DNA of 16,173 nucleotides from Desulfobacca acetoxidans (lineage in GTDB: Bacteria; Desulfobacterota; Desulfobaccia; Desulfobaccales; 0-14-0-80-60-11), in NCBI GenBank assembly GCA_022736495.1, contig DZCR01000071.1, positions 1-16,173 of the forward strand. The letters are read 5' to 3'. Shown here piece after piece: positions 6,956-13,750 of the stretch. A program made the translations under genes and the position numbers. The notes under the pieces are model-generated. The model worked only from the letters and a program-made list of their open reading frames with translations, searched no databases and had not been told where the DNA came from. Numbering within the stretch: the stretch's first letter is position 1; every line of letters begins with the position of its first letter.

Positions 6956-7720
6956 ATGCCCCGATTATCCGTCATCATCATCGCCCTGAACCAGGAAGCC
7001 AATATGGGCGAGTGCCTGGCGTCCGCCAGCTTTGCCGACGATATCGTGGTGGTGGACACGGGCAGCACTGACCGCACCGTGGAAGTGGCCCGTATTTATA
7101 CTGACCGGGTCTTTACTACGTCGTGGCAAGGCTTCGGCCGCACCAAGAACTATGCCCTGGATCAGGCCCGGGGCGACTGGGTCTTCAGCCTGGATACCGA
7201 TGAGCGAGTGCCGCCGGCCTTACGGGACGAAATCCAGGCGGTGGTTCAGGCGAACGGGCCCCTGGCTGGCTACCGGGTGCCCCGGAAGAACTACTTTTGT
7301 GGCCGCTGGATCAGGCATTTGGGCTGGTATCCCGATTACACCCTGCGCCTCTTTCGCCGGGACCAGGGCCGCTTCCGGGACCGGGAGGTCCACGAAGAGG
7401 TGGTGATGGCCGGACCCGTGGGCAATCTCGAGACGCCCCTGGACCATTACAGCTATCGCTCAGTCAGCGAATACGTCATGCGCATGGACCGCTATGCTCG
7501 CCTAGCTGCGGTGGAGCTGGTCAAACGAGGCCGGCGCCCTTATCTCGGAGAACTGGTCTACCGCCCCTTTTTCACCTTTCTCCATCTCTATATCCTGCGG
7601 CGAGGATTTCTGGAGGGCACAACGGGTTATACGCTGGCGGCGCTCATGAGCATGTACAAATTTTTGAAATATTACTATCTCCGGGAACTCTCACGGGGAG
7701 GAAGTCTTAATGGCCATTGA
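6956..7720 (+). CDS. Family 2 glycosyltransferase, WaaE/KdtX-like LPS core enzyme
   Basis: Probable inverting GT2 enzyme adding a hexose (glucose in WaaE) to an inner-core heptose. The 254 residues start LSVIIIALNQEANMGECL and continue with VVVDTGSTDRTVEVA (D34, D39), SLDTDERV (DxD, D80/D82) and VHEEV (146-147). An aromatic C-terminal part (about 199-243) resembles the membrane-associated tail of the WaaE group. ATG 6956 gives exactly the family N-terminus, but no clear ribosome binding site precedes it. The last 11 bases overlap the start of the lpxA-like gene. The sugar and acceptor are inferred from family and context, not from sequence. Confidence 0.88.
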   Translation: MPRLSVIIIALNQEANMGECLASASFADDIVVVDTGSTDRTVEVARIYTDRVFTTSWQGFGRTKNYALDQARGDWVFSLDTDERVPPALRDEIQAVVQANGPLAGYRVPRKNYFCGRWIRHLGWYPDYTLRLFRRDQGRFRDREVHEEVVMAGPVGNLETPLDHYSYRSVSEYVMRMDRYARLAAVELVKRGRRPYLGELVYRPFFTFLHLYILRRGFLEGTTGYTLAALMSMYKFLKYYYLRELSRGGSLNGH

Positions 7721-8513
7721 CCCCAGCGCCCAGATCGGCCCCGGAGTTGAGTTGGCGCCGGATGTGGCCGTAGGGCCGGGAGTGCTCATTGACGGCCCGA
7801 CCAAGATCGGCCCCGGCACCCGCATCCTGGCCCACGCTTATATCGGGCCTTACACCACCATCGGTGAGGACAACCTCATCGGCTTCGGGGCCATTGTGGG
7901 CTATGAGCCCCAGGATTACGCCTTCAAAGGCGAAGAGAGCTATACTATCATCGGCGACCACAACCGTATCCGGGAATACGTCACCATCCACCGGGGCACA
8001 ACCCCTGGCAGCGCCACCCGGGTGGGGAACCACAATTTTCTCATGGCCTTGAGCCACATGGCCCACAACTCCTCGCTGGGAGATCACGTGGTGGTGGTCA
8101 ACGGCGCCCTGGTGGGCGGCTATGTGGAGGTGGCGGACCGGGCTTTTATCTCGGCCAACTGCCTGCTGCACCAGTTCATCCGGGTGGGGACCCTGGCCAT
8201 CCTGCGGGGCGGCTCCCGGGCCTCACGGGACATCCCGCCTTACAGCTTGATTGATGACACCCACACCGTCGTGGGGGTTAACCTGGTGGGCTTGAAGCGG
8301 GCCGGCCTGGCTGCCCCAAATATTGCCGCCTTGCGCCAGGCTTTCCGTCTCTTGTTCTTCCGCCGGGGCAACCTCAAAGCGGCCATGGCCCAGGTGGAAC
8401 AGGAAGTCCCTCTTACCCCGGAAGTGGTCCACCTCCTGGAGTTCATCCGCGCCTCCGAGCGGGGTGTGGCCATGGGTCCCAAAGCTACCCGCAATGCCGA
8501 CTCCGAGTCCTAA
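7710..8513 (+). CDS. LpxA-like acyl-[ACP]:UDP-sugar O-acyltransferase, divergent
   Basis: Left-handed beta-helix acyltransferase of the LpxA family; canonical LpxA moves a 3-hydroxyacyl chain from ACP to UDP-GlcNAc in the first lipid A step. Hexapeptide repeats fill residues 1-180, followed by the LpxA-type alpha-helical C-domain (GLKRAGL to the end). Aligned with E. coli LpxA recalled from memory, the catalytic His is kept (H119), as are Q68, D69, H116, H154 and a Gly at the acyl-ruler position (G167). However D126 becomes N120, K76 becomes A71, H144 becomes Y138, E200 becomes V193 and R205 becomes A198. It is away from the usual lpxD-fabZ-lpxA-lpxB group and sits among core glycosyltransferases, so a specialised paralogue is likely. 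A strong ribosome binding site (GGGGAGGAAG, from 7695) precedes ATG 7710, inside the end of the GT2 gene. Confidence 0.82.
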   Translation: MAIDPSAQIGPGVELAPDVAVGPGVLIDGPTKIGPGTRILAHAYIGPYTTIGEDNLIGFGAIVGYEPQDYAFKGEESYTIIGDHNRIREYVTIHRGTTPGSATRVGNHNFLMALSHMAHNSSLGDHVVVVNGALVGGYVEVADRAFISANCLLHQFIRVGTLAILRGGSRASRDIPPYSLIDDTHTVVGVNLVGLKRAGLAAPNIAALRQAFRLLFFRRGNLKAAMAQVEQEVPLTPEVVHLLEFIRASERGVAMGPKATRNADSES

Positions 8514-9555
8514 GCGCATCCTGGTAATCAAGCTCAAGCAACCGGGGGATGTCCTGGTGAGCACCCCGGTGATCGCCGCGCTAAAAGAGGCCTGGCCTGA
8601 TTGCCACCTGACTTACCTGGTTCCCAAAGGCACTGAAGCGATGGTGGCGGACCATCCGGGCCTGGACGGGCTATTGGTAGTGGACCGGCGAGGAGCGACC
8701 TGGAGGGAGACGCTGCGCTTTATCCGGAAACTCCGGCAGGCGCACTTTGACCTGGTGCTGGAGTTGTCCGGTGGCGACCGGGGGGCTATTTATGCTTTTC
8801 TCACCGGGGCTCGGGAGCGCTTGGGCTTTGAGCATCCGCGCCAGCCTTTTTGGCAGCGCCACGCTTGTTTCACCCGTCTGTTGCCTCGCCCCCCGGTGAA
8901 AATGCATCTGGTGGAACAGAATCTGGCTGCCGTTCGGGCTCTCGGCATTTCTCCGGTTAATCCCCACCTACAATTCTTTTGGGATGACCAGGTGGAACAA
9001 CGGGTGCGCGGCCTGCTCGCCTCTCTGGGACTGGCTGAGCGGCCTTTCGTGGTGGTGCATCCCGGGGCCGGCTGGCGCTTCAAGTGCTGGACCCCCAGCG
9101 GCTATGCCCGAGTAATCGAGGCCTTTGAACAGGAATGGAACCTGCCCGTGGTGCTCACCGGGACTAAAGCCACCCATGAACAGGATTTGCTCGCTGCGGT
9201 GCTGCAGGAATGTCGGGCTGGCCCCATCAATCTGGTGGGGCGCCTGGGCCTGAAGGAATTAGGGGCCCTCATCGCCCGGGCGCGTCTATTCTTTGGCATG
9301 GATAGCGCCCCCATGCATCTGGCCGCGGCGGTAAACACTCCGGCAGTGGCGCTCTTCGGTCCCAGCGGCGTGTTCAATTGGGGCCCTTGGGGCGAAGACC
9401 ACTTGGTGATCAAAAAGGACTGGGAGTGCCTGCCCTGTGGTAAAGACGGCTGCCATGGTTCCAAAATCAGCCGATGTCTGGTCGAGTTGACCCCAGAGGA
9501 AGTTTTGGAGCACATGGCGGAACATTTCGGCGGGTCGGCGATCAAAGGGAAATAG
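8494..9555 (+). CDS. waaQ: GT9 heptosyltransferase, WaaQ (heptosyltransferase III)-like
   Basis: Probable transferase of a further heptose onto the LPS core. The 353 residues open RILVIKLKQPGDVLVSTPVI (8-27), the WaaQ-type signature with D19. The C-domain shows VVHPGAGWRFKCWTPSGYA (K197), GMDSAPMHLAAAVNTP (268-283, D270) and VALFGPSG. The tail CLPCGKDGC...C has cysteines 312, 315, 320 and 328, a variant of the four-Cys motif in the waaF and waaC products. ATG 8494 is preferred; it overlaps the end of the lpxA-like gene by 20 bases. The frame stays open upstream to 8323, but that part lies wholly inside the lpxA-like gene and is not family-like. No strong ribosome binding site is visible, consistent with coupling to the upstream gene. 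Confidence 0.88.
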   Translation: MPTPSPKRILVIKLKQPGDVLVSTPVIAALKEAWPDCHLTYLVPKGTEAMVADHPGLDGLLVVDRRGATWRETLRFIRKLRQAHFDLVLELSGGDRGAIYAFLTGARERLGFEHPRQPFWQRHACFTRLLPRPPVKMHLVEQNLAAVRALGISPVNPHLQFFWDDQVEQRVRGLLASLGLAERPFVVVHPGAGWRFKCWTPSGYARVIEAFEQEWNLPVVLTGTKATHEQDLLAAVLQECRAGPINLVGRLGLKELGALIARARLFFGMDSAPMHLAAAVNTPAVALFGPSGVFNWGPWGEDHLVIKKDWECLPCGKDGCHGSKISRCLVELTPEEVLEHMAEHFGGSAIKGK

Positions 9556-9586
9556 GTTTGAAATTATAAAGATACACATCCATTGT

Positions 9587-9617
9587 TGGAGGAGCGGGTT
9601 TTAAACCCGCCCCTCCA
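9587..9617. repeat. 31-bp GC-rich palindrome, REP-like
   Basis: Two 15-base arms pair at 14 of 15 positions around a single central T; the core is GCGGGTTT facing AAACCCGC, with flanking GGAGG and CCTCC. It fills the gap between waaQ and the GT4 gene. No T-tract follows, so a standard intrinsic terminator is not supported. The composition matches the type of dispersed intergenic palindrome often present in many copies per genome, which one window cannot show. Confidence 0.75.
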
Positions 9618-9648
9618 CGTGCGCCAAACCCGATCTCTTAGCTATTCT

Positions 9649-10785
9649 ATGAAAATCGCTCTCCTACGGCAGCGGGTCACGCGCCTCGGCGGCGCCGAAA
9701 CCACTCTGGGCTATCTGGTCCGGGGCTTGAGCGCAGCCGGGCACTTGGTGACGGTGTACGGCACGGACAGCGTGGCCGAAGCCCAGGCCTCGTTGGGGCC
9801 AAAGGCGGGCTACGTGCGGGTGCCCGTTTGGGGGGGCAAGGCGCTGCGGGTTCTTACCTTTGCCCTCAATAGCCGCCGTCTCCTGAGTCAGGTCCGTGGC
9901 CAGGTAGTGTTCAGCCTGGAGCGGGTGCTTTCTCCCCAGGTCTACCGCGCCGGGGATGGCTGCCACCGGGAATGGCTGACCCGGCGAGCCCCCTATCTTT
10001 CTCCCCTGGCCCAAACCGCGCAGCGCCTCAGCCCATTTCACCGGACGATGCTTTTGGTAGAGCGGCGTCTCTTTACTTTTCCGGGCCTAAAGCGAGTAAT
10101 CGCCAATTCGCGGCAGGTACGGGACGAAATAATCCGGTACTACAACGTGGAACCGGCCCGTCTTCGAGTAATCTATAACGGGTTGGACCGGATGCGTTTC
10201 CACCCTCTGGAGCCCGGCCCCCGATCCGAACTGCGCCGGCGTCTGGGGGTTCCGGATGACGCCGAAATAGTTTTATTCGTCGGCTCGGGTTTTGAACGTA
10301 AAGGTTTGATCTATCTTTTGCAGGCCTTCGGTAATCTAAGAGATCAGCGCGGCCAGTTGTGGGTGGTGGGCAAAGGCCGCCTCGCCCCTTACCTGAGGTT
10401 AACGGAACGCCTGGGAGTGGCTGACCGGGTCAAATTCTGGGGGCCGGCGTCCGAGACCGCGCCGTTTTATCAGGCCGCCACGGTGCTGGCCCTGCCCACC
10501 CTTTATGACCCCTGTAGCAACGTGGTGTTGGAGGCCTTGGCGTGTGGTCTGCCGGTAGTTACCACCGCGGCCAATGGCGCGGCGGAATTTCTGAACCCCG
10601 GGGAAAACGGCGCCATTATCCCGCAACCCGACGATATCACCGGGTTGGGTAAGGCCCTTATGGTGTTCCTGGACCGAGGCCGAGCCCCCCAGGTGCAGCG
10701 ATCAGCCATGGAGGCGGTGGCAGGACTGGATTGGGAAACCAGCGTGGCCCAGACTCTGGAAGTGCTGAAGGAAGCGGTCTCCTGA
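9649..10785 (+). CDS. Family 4 glycosyltransferase, WaaG-like LPS core enzyme
   Basis: Retaining GT-B enzyme; in this setting it probably adds a hexose to the heptose region as WaaG does. The 378 residues show the N-terminal GGAE donor-domain loop (14-17), YRAGDGCHREWL (99-110, a WaaG-like acceptor-domain segment), VIANSRQVRDEI (150-161), VIYNGLDRMRFHP, the phosphate-binding VGSGFERKG (K218), and SNVVLEALACGLPVV with the conserved E295. ATG 9649 is chosen because it begins the domain (MKIALLRQR). The frame is open back to 9583, but that part reads through the 31-base palindrome. It is the last glycosyltransferase of the block; a 79-base gap follows with only a short CGTGC/GCACG hairpin (10825-10837). 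Donor and acceptor are inferred. Confidence 0.88.
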   Translation: MKIALLRQRVTRLGGAETTLGYLVRGLSAAGHLVTVYGTDSVAEAQASLGPKAGYVRVPVWGGKALRVLTFALNSRRLLSQVRGQVVFSLERVLSPQVYRAGDGCHREWLTRRAPYLSPLAQTAQRLSPFHRTMLLVERRLFTFPGLKRVIANSRQVRDEIIRYYNVEPARLRVIYNGLDRMRFHPLEPGPRSELRRRLGVPDDAEIVLFVGSGFERKGLIYLLQAFGNLRDQRGQLWVVGKGRLAPYLRLTERLGVADRVKFWGPASETAPFYQAATVLALPTLYDPCSNVVLEALACGLPVVTTAANGAAEFLNPGENGAIIPQPDDITGLGKALMVFLDRGRAPQVQRSAMEAVAGLDWETSVAQTLEVLKEAVS

Positions 10786-10864
10786 AGTCCCGTACCGAGG
10801 CAGCCCCGGCCGCCACAACGCTGTCGTGCGCGGCACGCCCTAATACTAACCGTTGGTAACCCTT

Positions 10865-11824
10865 ATGCTCGCGCTCTATTTTGACGGCAAACCGGCCATC
10901 AAAGACCTGCCCCGGCCTGAACCCGGCGCCGGCGAGGTTCTGGTGCGGGTCTCTCTGGCCGGCATCTGCGGCACCGACATGCAGATCCTTAAAGGTTATC
11001 ACAATCTTCGCGGCATCCTGGGCCACGAGTTCGTGGGAGAGGTGGCCGGTCCCGATGATTCCCCCTGGCTGGGACAGCGGGTGGTGGGGGAGATCAATAT
11101 TGGTTGCGGAGAATGCCACCTGTGCCGTCGGGGTCTTGCCAGACACTGTAAGGAGCGCCGGGTTCTGGGGATAAAAAACCATGACGGGGCCTTCGCTTAC
11201 TACCTTACCATTCCCGCAGCCAACCTCCATCCGGTGCCACCCGAGGTCCCGGATGAAGCGGCGGTCTTTACCGAGCCCCTGGCCGCGGCCTTGCGGGTCC
11301 TGGAAACCACCCCGATATCGCCCGCAGCCCGGGTTTTGGTGGTGGGTGACGGCCGGCTGGGGCTGTTGACCGCCTGGGTCCTGGCTTTGAGCGGGGTTCA
11401 GGTCAATCTCGCCGGTCACCATCAAGACCATTTGGCCCTGGCCCGGCCTTACGGGGTGGAAACTTTTCTAGCTAAGGAGTTGCCAGCCGGAGACTACCAA
11501 ATGGTGGTGGAGGCCAGCGGCAGTCCTTCAGGCCTGGAACTGGCGCTCTCCCGGGTCCAGCCTCTGGGCACCGTGATCCTGAAAAGCACCTATTTCGGCC
11601 GTTATCCCCTGGACCACGCAGCCTTGGTGGTGCCGGAGGTGCATTTGGTGGGGAGCCGCTGCGGCCCTTTTCTCCCGGCCCTGCGCCTCTTGCGCCAGGG
11701 CTGGGTGGACCCCAGGCCCCTTATCAGCCAAACTTTTCCCCTGGACCAGGGGCTGAAAGCATTGGCCTGGGCGCAGCGCCCGGGGGTGCTGAAGGTATTG
11801 CTGAATTGCCGGAAGGACGATTAA
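10865..11824 (+). CDS. Zinc-dependent medium-chain alcohol/polyol dehydrogenase family protein
   Basis: Cytoplasmic MDR-family NAD(P)-dependent oxidoreductase. Catalytic-zinc ligands are visible as C35 (GICGTD), H54-E55 (GHEF) and E137 (TEPLA). The structural zinc set is C81-x2-C84-x2-C87-x7-C95. The Rossmann loop is VLVVGDGRLGLL (157-168). At 319 residues it is somewhat shorter than typical sorbitol/threonine dehydrogenases (about 340-350); the shortening appears partly near residues 61-70, where the usual loop is compact. ATG 10865 matches the family beginning; TTG 10853 would add four residues. No clear ribosome binding site is seen. It ends 34 bases before the protease gene. The substrate cannot be told, and a link to LPS sugars is only positional. 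Confidence 0.88.
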   Translation: MLALYFDGKPAIKDLPRPEPGAGEVLVRVSLAGICGTDMQILKGYHNLRGILGHEFVGEVAGPDDSPWLGQRVVGEINIGCGECHLCRRGLARHCKERRVLGIKNHDGAFAYYLTIPAANLHPVPPEVPDEAAVFTEPLAAALRVLETTPISPAARVLVVGDGRLGLLTAWVLALSGVQVNLAGHHQDHLALARPYGVETFLAKELPAGDYQMVVEASGSPSGLELALSRVQPLGTVILKSTYFGRYPLDHAALVVPEVHLVGSRCGPFLPALRLLRQGWVDPRPLISQTFPLDQGLKALAWAQRPGVLKVLLNCRKDD

Positions 11825-11858
11825 GGGCGCGCGGGGCGTACCCTACAGGAGGATTTAC

Positions 11859-12647
11859 ATGCAACTGCGTCTGCGATATTGGTTTATTTTTCTGGGATTG
11901 ACGGCGGCCGTCCTGCTGGCCACCTGTCTGCCGGCCCCGCAGTCGGTCTGGGGGGCTACCGCGATGGGGTTGCAGGAGGATTTTATCCAGGTGGCCGAAC
12001 AGGCCATGCCCTCGGTGGTGAGTCTGAAGGCCATTCGGGTAGTGACGGTGCAGCCTTTCGGTCCCCCTGACGATTTCTTCCGGGGCACTCCGTTTGAGGG
12101 CATGTTCCGGGAGTTCGGGGGCCAACCCATCCGGCGGCGCCTGGTGGGCCAGGGCTCCGGCGTGATCATCGACAGCCGGGGCTACGTCCTCACCAACAAT
12201 CATGTGGTAGCCGGGTCCCAACAACTCCAGGTACACTTGAACGACGGCCGGGAGGTAACGGGCCAACTGGTGGGCACCAACCCCCGCTTTGATATCGCTC
12301 TGGTCAAGGTGCCGGTGGCAGGCTTGAGGGCCGCAAGATTGGGTGATTCCACCAAAATTCGAGTAGGACAGTGGGCCATTGCCATCGGCAGCCCCTTCGG
12401 GCTGGAAAAGACCATGACCGTGGGCATCATCAGCGCCACCGGCCGCCGGGGCCTGGGGCGAGGGACCTATGGGGACTTCATCCAGACAGATGCATCCATC
12501 AATCCCGGCAACAGCGGCGGGCCCTTGCTGGACATCAACGGCCAGGTAGTGGGCATCAATTCCATGATCTCCGCCCAGGGCCAGGGCATCGGCTTTGCCA
12601 TACCCATCAACTTGGCTCGGCAGATCGTTTCCCCCTGGATGAAGTGA
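11859..12647 (+). CDS. Secreted HtrA/DegP-type serine protease lacking PDZ domains
   Basis: S1C trypsin-like protease for envelope protein quality control or regulated cleavage. Residues 1-33 form a signal peptide (basic start, hydrophobic core 8-23, probable cleavage near WGA-TA); LLATC resembles but does not fit a lipobox well. The catalytic triad is H115 (LTNNHVVAG), D145 (RFDIALVKV) and S219 (NPGNSGGPLL). A protease-domain insertion (about 64-90, rich in F, P, G) matches the LA-loop region. The protein ends right after GFAIPINLARQIVSPWMK, where DegP relatives normally enter the first PDZ domain. The next reading frames show no PDZ motif, so this looks like a true PDZ-less form and not a frameshift. 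A strong AGGAGG (11847-11852) precedes ATG 11859 by six bases. Confidence 0.92.
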   Translation: MQLRLRYWFIFLGLTAAVLLATCLPAPQSVWGATAMGLQEDFIQVAEQAMPSVVSLKAIRVVTVQPFGPPDDFFRGTPFEGMFREFGGQPIRRRLVGQGSGVIIDSRGYVLTNNHVVAGSQQLQVHLNDGREVTGQLVGTNPRFDIALVKVPVAGLRAARLGDSTKIRVGQWAIAIGSPFGLEKTMTVGIISATGRRGLGRGTYGDFIQTDASINPGNSGGPLLDINGQVVGINSMISAQGQGIGFAIPINLARQIVSPWMK

Positions 12648-12650
12648 GCC

Positions 12651-12923
12651 GTGACCCTGGAAGAACGTACCACCACCCTGGAAAGCCATTTCCAGCAAAT
12701 CAAGGAGATCATCGAGGCCGAAGATATGTGGGAGCGGGTGCCGGAGCGCGCCCGGCACTTCTCCCCGGACAACCTCGAGGGCCTGGTGAAGTTCGCCTAT
12801 TTTGGCGGGTTCATTGACATGGCCCGGGCCCGCCTGCTCCTGCTGGTGGACCGGCAGGGGATCCGCCAGCTCCTGACCAAATGGTATGAGGAGATTCGGG
12901 AGCAGGGCTGCTGGCTCTGTTAG
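12651..12923 (+). CDS. Uncharacterised 90-residue cytoplasmic protein
   Basis: I do not recognise this family. The predicted protein is charged and looks mostly helical, without signal peptide or membrane segment: residues 1-25 form an acidic amphipathic stretch (LEERTTTLESHFQQIKEII), followed by FAYFGGFIDMARARLLLLV, and it ends in a CxxC (CWLC) at the extreme C-terminus. The start is GTG at 12651, three bases after the protease stop, consistent with translational coupling. The alternative ATG at 12726 would leave only 65 residues. It is supported by its position, by good codon continuity with its neighbours and by a gene-like protein composition, but not by homology. It may partner the protease, which is inference from spacing. 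Confidence 0.6.
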   Translation: MTLEERTTTLESHFQQIKEIIEAEDMWERVPERARHFSPDNLEGLVKFAYFGGFIDMARARLLLLVDRQGIRQLLTKWYEEIREQGCWLC

Positions 12924-12938
12924 ACGTCGCTTCTCGTC

Positions 12939-13000
12939 TTGACCAATTTTTCAACCGATAGTTCTATAATTATCGATTTGGACATATAATAATCTTATTA
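12939..13000 (+). promoter_or_regulatory. Candidate promoter/operator for the MBL-fold operon
   Basis: The gap 12924-13020 switches to AT-rich sequence with two perfect TATAAT boxes (12965-12970 and 12985-12990). TTGACC (12939-12944) could be a -35 box, but its spacing to the first TATAAT is 20 bases, longer than ideal. The second TATAAT partly overlaps a perfect palindrome, TAATAATCTTATTA (12987-13000), placed where a repressor could block transcription. No classical terminator for the upstream gene is visible here. Confidence 0.4.
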
Positions 13001-13020
13001 AGTTACCCAAGGAGAGGACC

Positions 13021-13737
13021 ATGCAGGAATATGTCATCCATCCCCTGGTGGTGGGCGCCAATGAAACGGATCAGGGTATTATGACGTATCTTAAGGGCTA
13101 TGGCAAACGCATCTGGATCCCCATCTATGTGTTCTACCTGGAGGGAGGGCCGGAGAAAATCCTGGTGGACACCGGCCTGGAACAGTTTATGGTGCCTCCC
13201 GAGGTAGGGGAGCAGTACGGCCTGAAGATACAGGAATTCGAAGAGGCGCTGGCAACTTTCGGCCTCAAGCCGGAGGATATTGATATCATTATCCACACCC
13301 ACCTGCACAACGACCACTGCGAAAACGACTACAAGTGCACCAACGCCCGGGTTTACGTGCAAAAAAAGGAGTACGAGTTTTTTAAGGAGCCCCACCCGGT
13401 GGACCACCGCTACTTTTCCGACCTCCTGGATGATGTGGAAGTGGTGCTGGTGGACGGAGACGCCCAGATTGTGGACGGCATCAGCGTGCTGCTCACCCCC
13501 GGACATACGGTGGGAGGCCAATCCGTGGTGGTAAACACCAAAGCCGGCAAGGCGGTAATTACCGGATTTTGCTGCAACGACTTAAATTTCCCCGCTTCGG
13601 GGCCGCCCATTCCTTCGGGAGTCCACATCAATGTTATTGACGCGTATGACAGCGCCCAGCGGGTCAAAGAGGTGGCGGACATCCTCATCCCCCTGCATGA
13701 TCTGAGCGTGGGCCGACAGCAGAGTATTCCAGCCTGA
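13021..13737 (+). CDS. Metallo-beta-lactamase-fold hydrolase, N-acyl-homoserine lactonase-like
   Basis: Cytoplasmic dinuclear metal hydrolase of the MBL superfamily, closest in appearance to AHL lactonases (AttM/AhlD type) that open the lactone ring of quorum signals. The 238 residues show ILVDTGLE (D50), the metal motif HTHLHNDH (H94, H96, D98, H99), TPGHTVGG (H162), an Asp that likely bridges the metals (D187, in CCNDLNF) and H226 (PLHD). All expected ligands are present, but the bridging Asp follows an unusual Cys-Cys pair instead of the common G-D context. GGAGAGG (13011-13017) precedes ATG 13021. It begins a probable operon with two secreted proteins, the next starting 13 bases after its stop. 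The substrate may be a lactone other than AHL. Confidence 0.88.
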   Translation: MQEYVIHPLVVGANETDQGIMTYLKGYGKRIWIPIYVFYLEGGPEKILVDTGLEQFMVPPEVGEQYGLKIQEFEEALATFGLKPEDIDIIIHTHLHNDHCENDYKCTNARVYVQKKEYEFFKEPHPVDHRYFSDLLDDVEVVLVDGDAQIVDGISVLLTPGHTVGGQSVVVNTKAGKAVITGFCCNDLNFPASGPPIPSGVHINVIDAYDSAQRVKEVADILIPLHDLSVGRQQSIPA

Positions 13738-13750
13738 AGGAGGTCTGAAC

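Noticed and set aside
8323..8493. Upstream extension of the waaQ-like gene
   Set aside because: It lies within the lpxA-like gene and its Ser/Trp/Pro-rich translation is unlike GT9 proteins; ATG 8494 begins just before the conserved RILVIKLK.
9583..9648. Upstream extension of the GT4 gene
   Set aside because: It reads through the 31-base palindrome, and ATG 9649 starts the domain directly.
10825..10837. Hairpin CGTGC/GCACG after the GT4 gene as a terminator
   Set aside because: It has only five base pairs with a three-base loop and no T-tract.
12648..12923. Possible frameshifted PDZ domain after the HtrA protease
   Set aside because: The downstream frames show no PDZ-type GLGI or GD-x-I motif, and the in-frame product is a helical charged protein.
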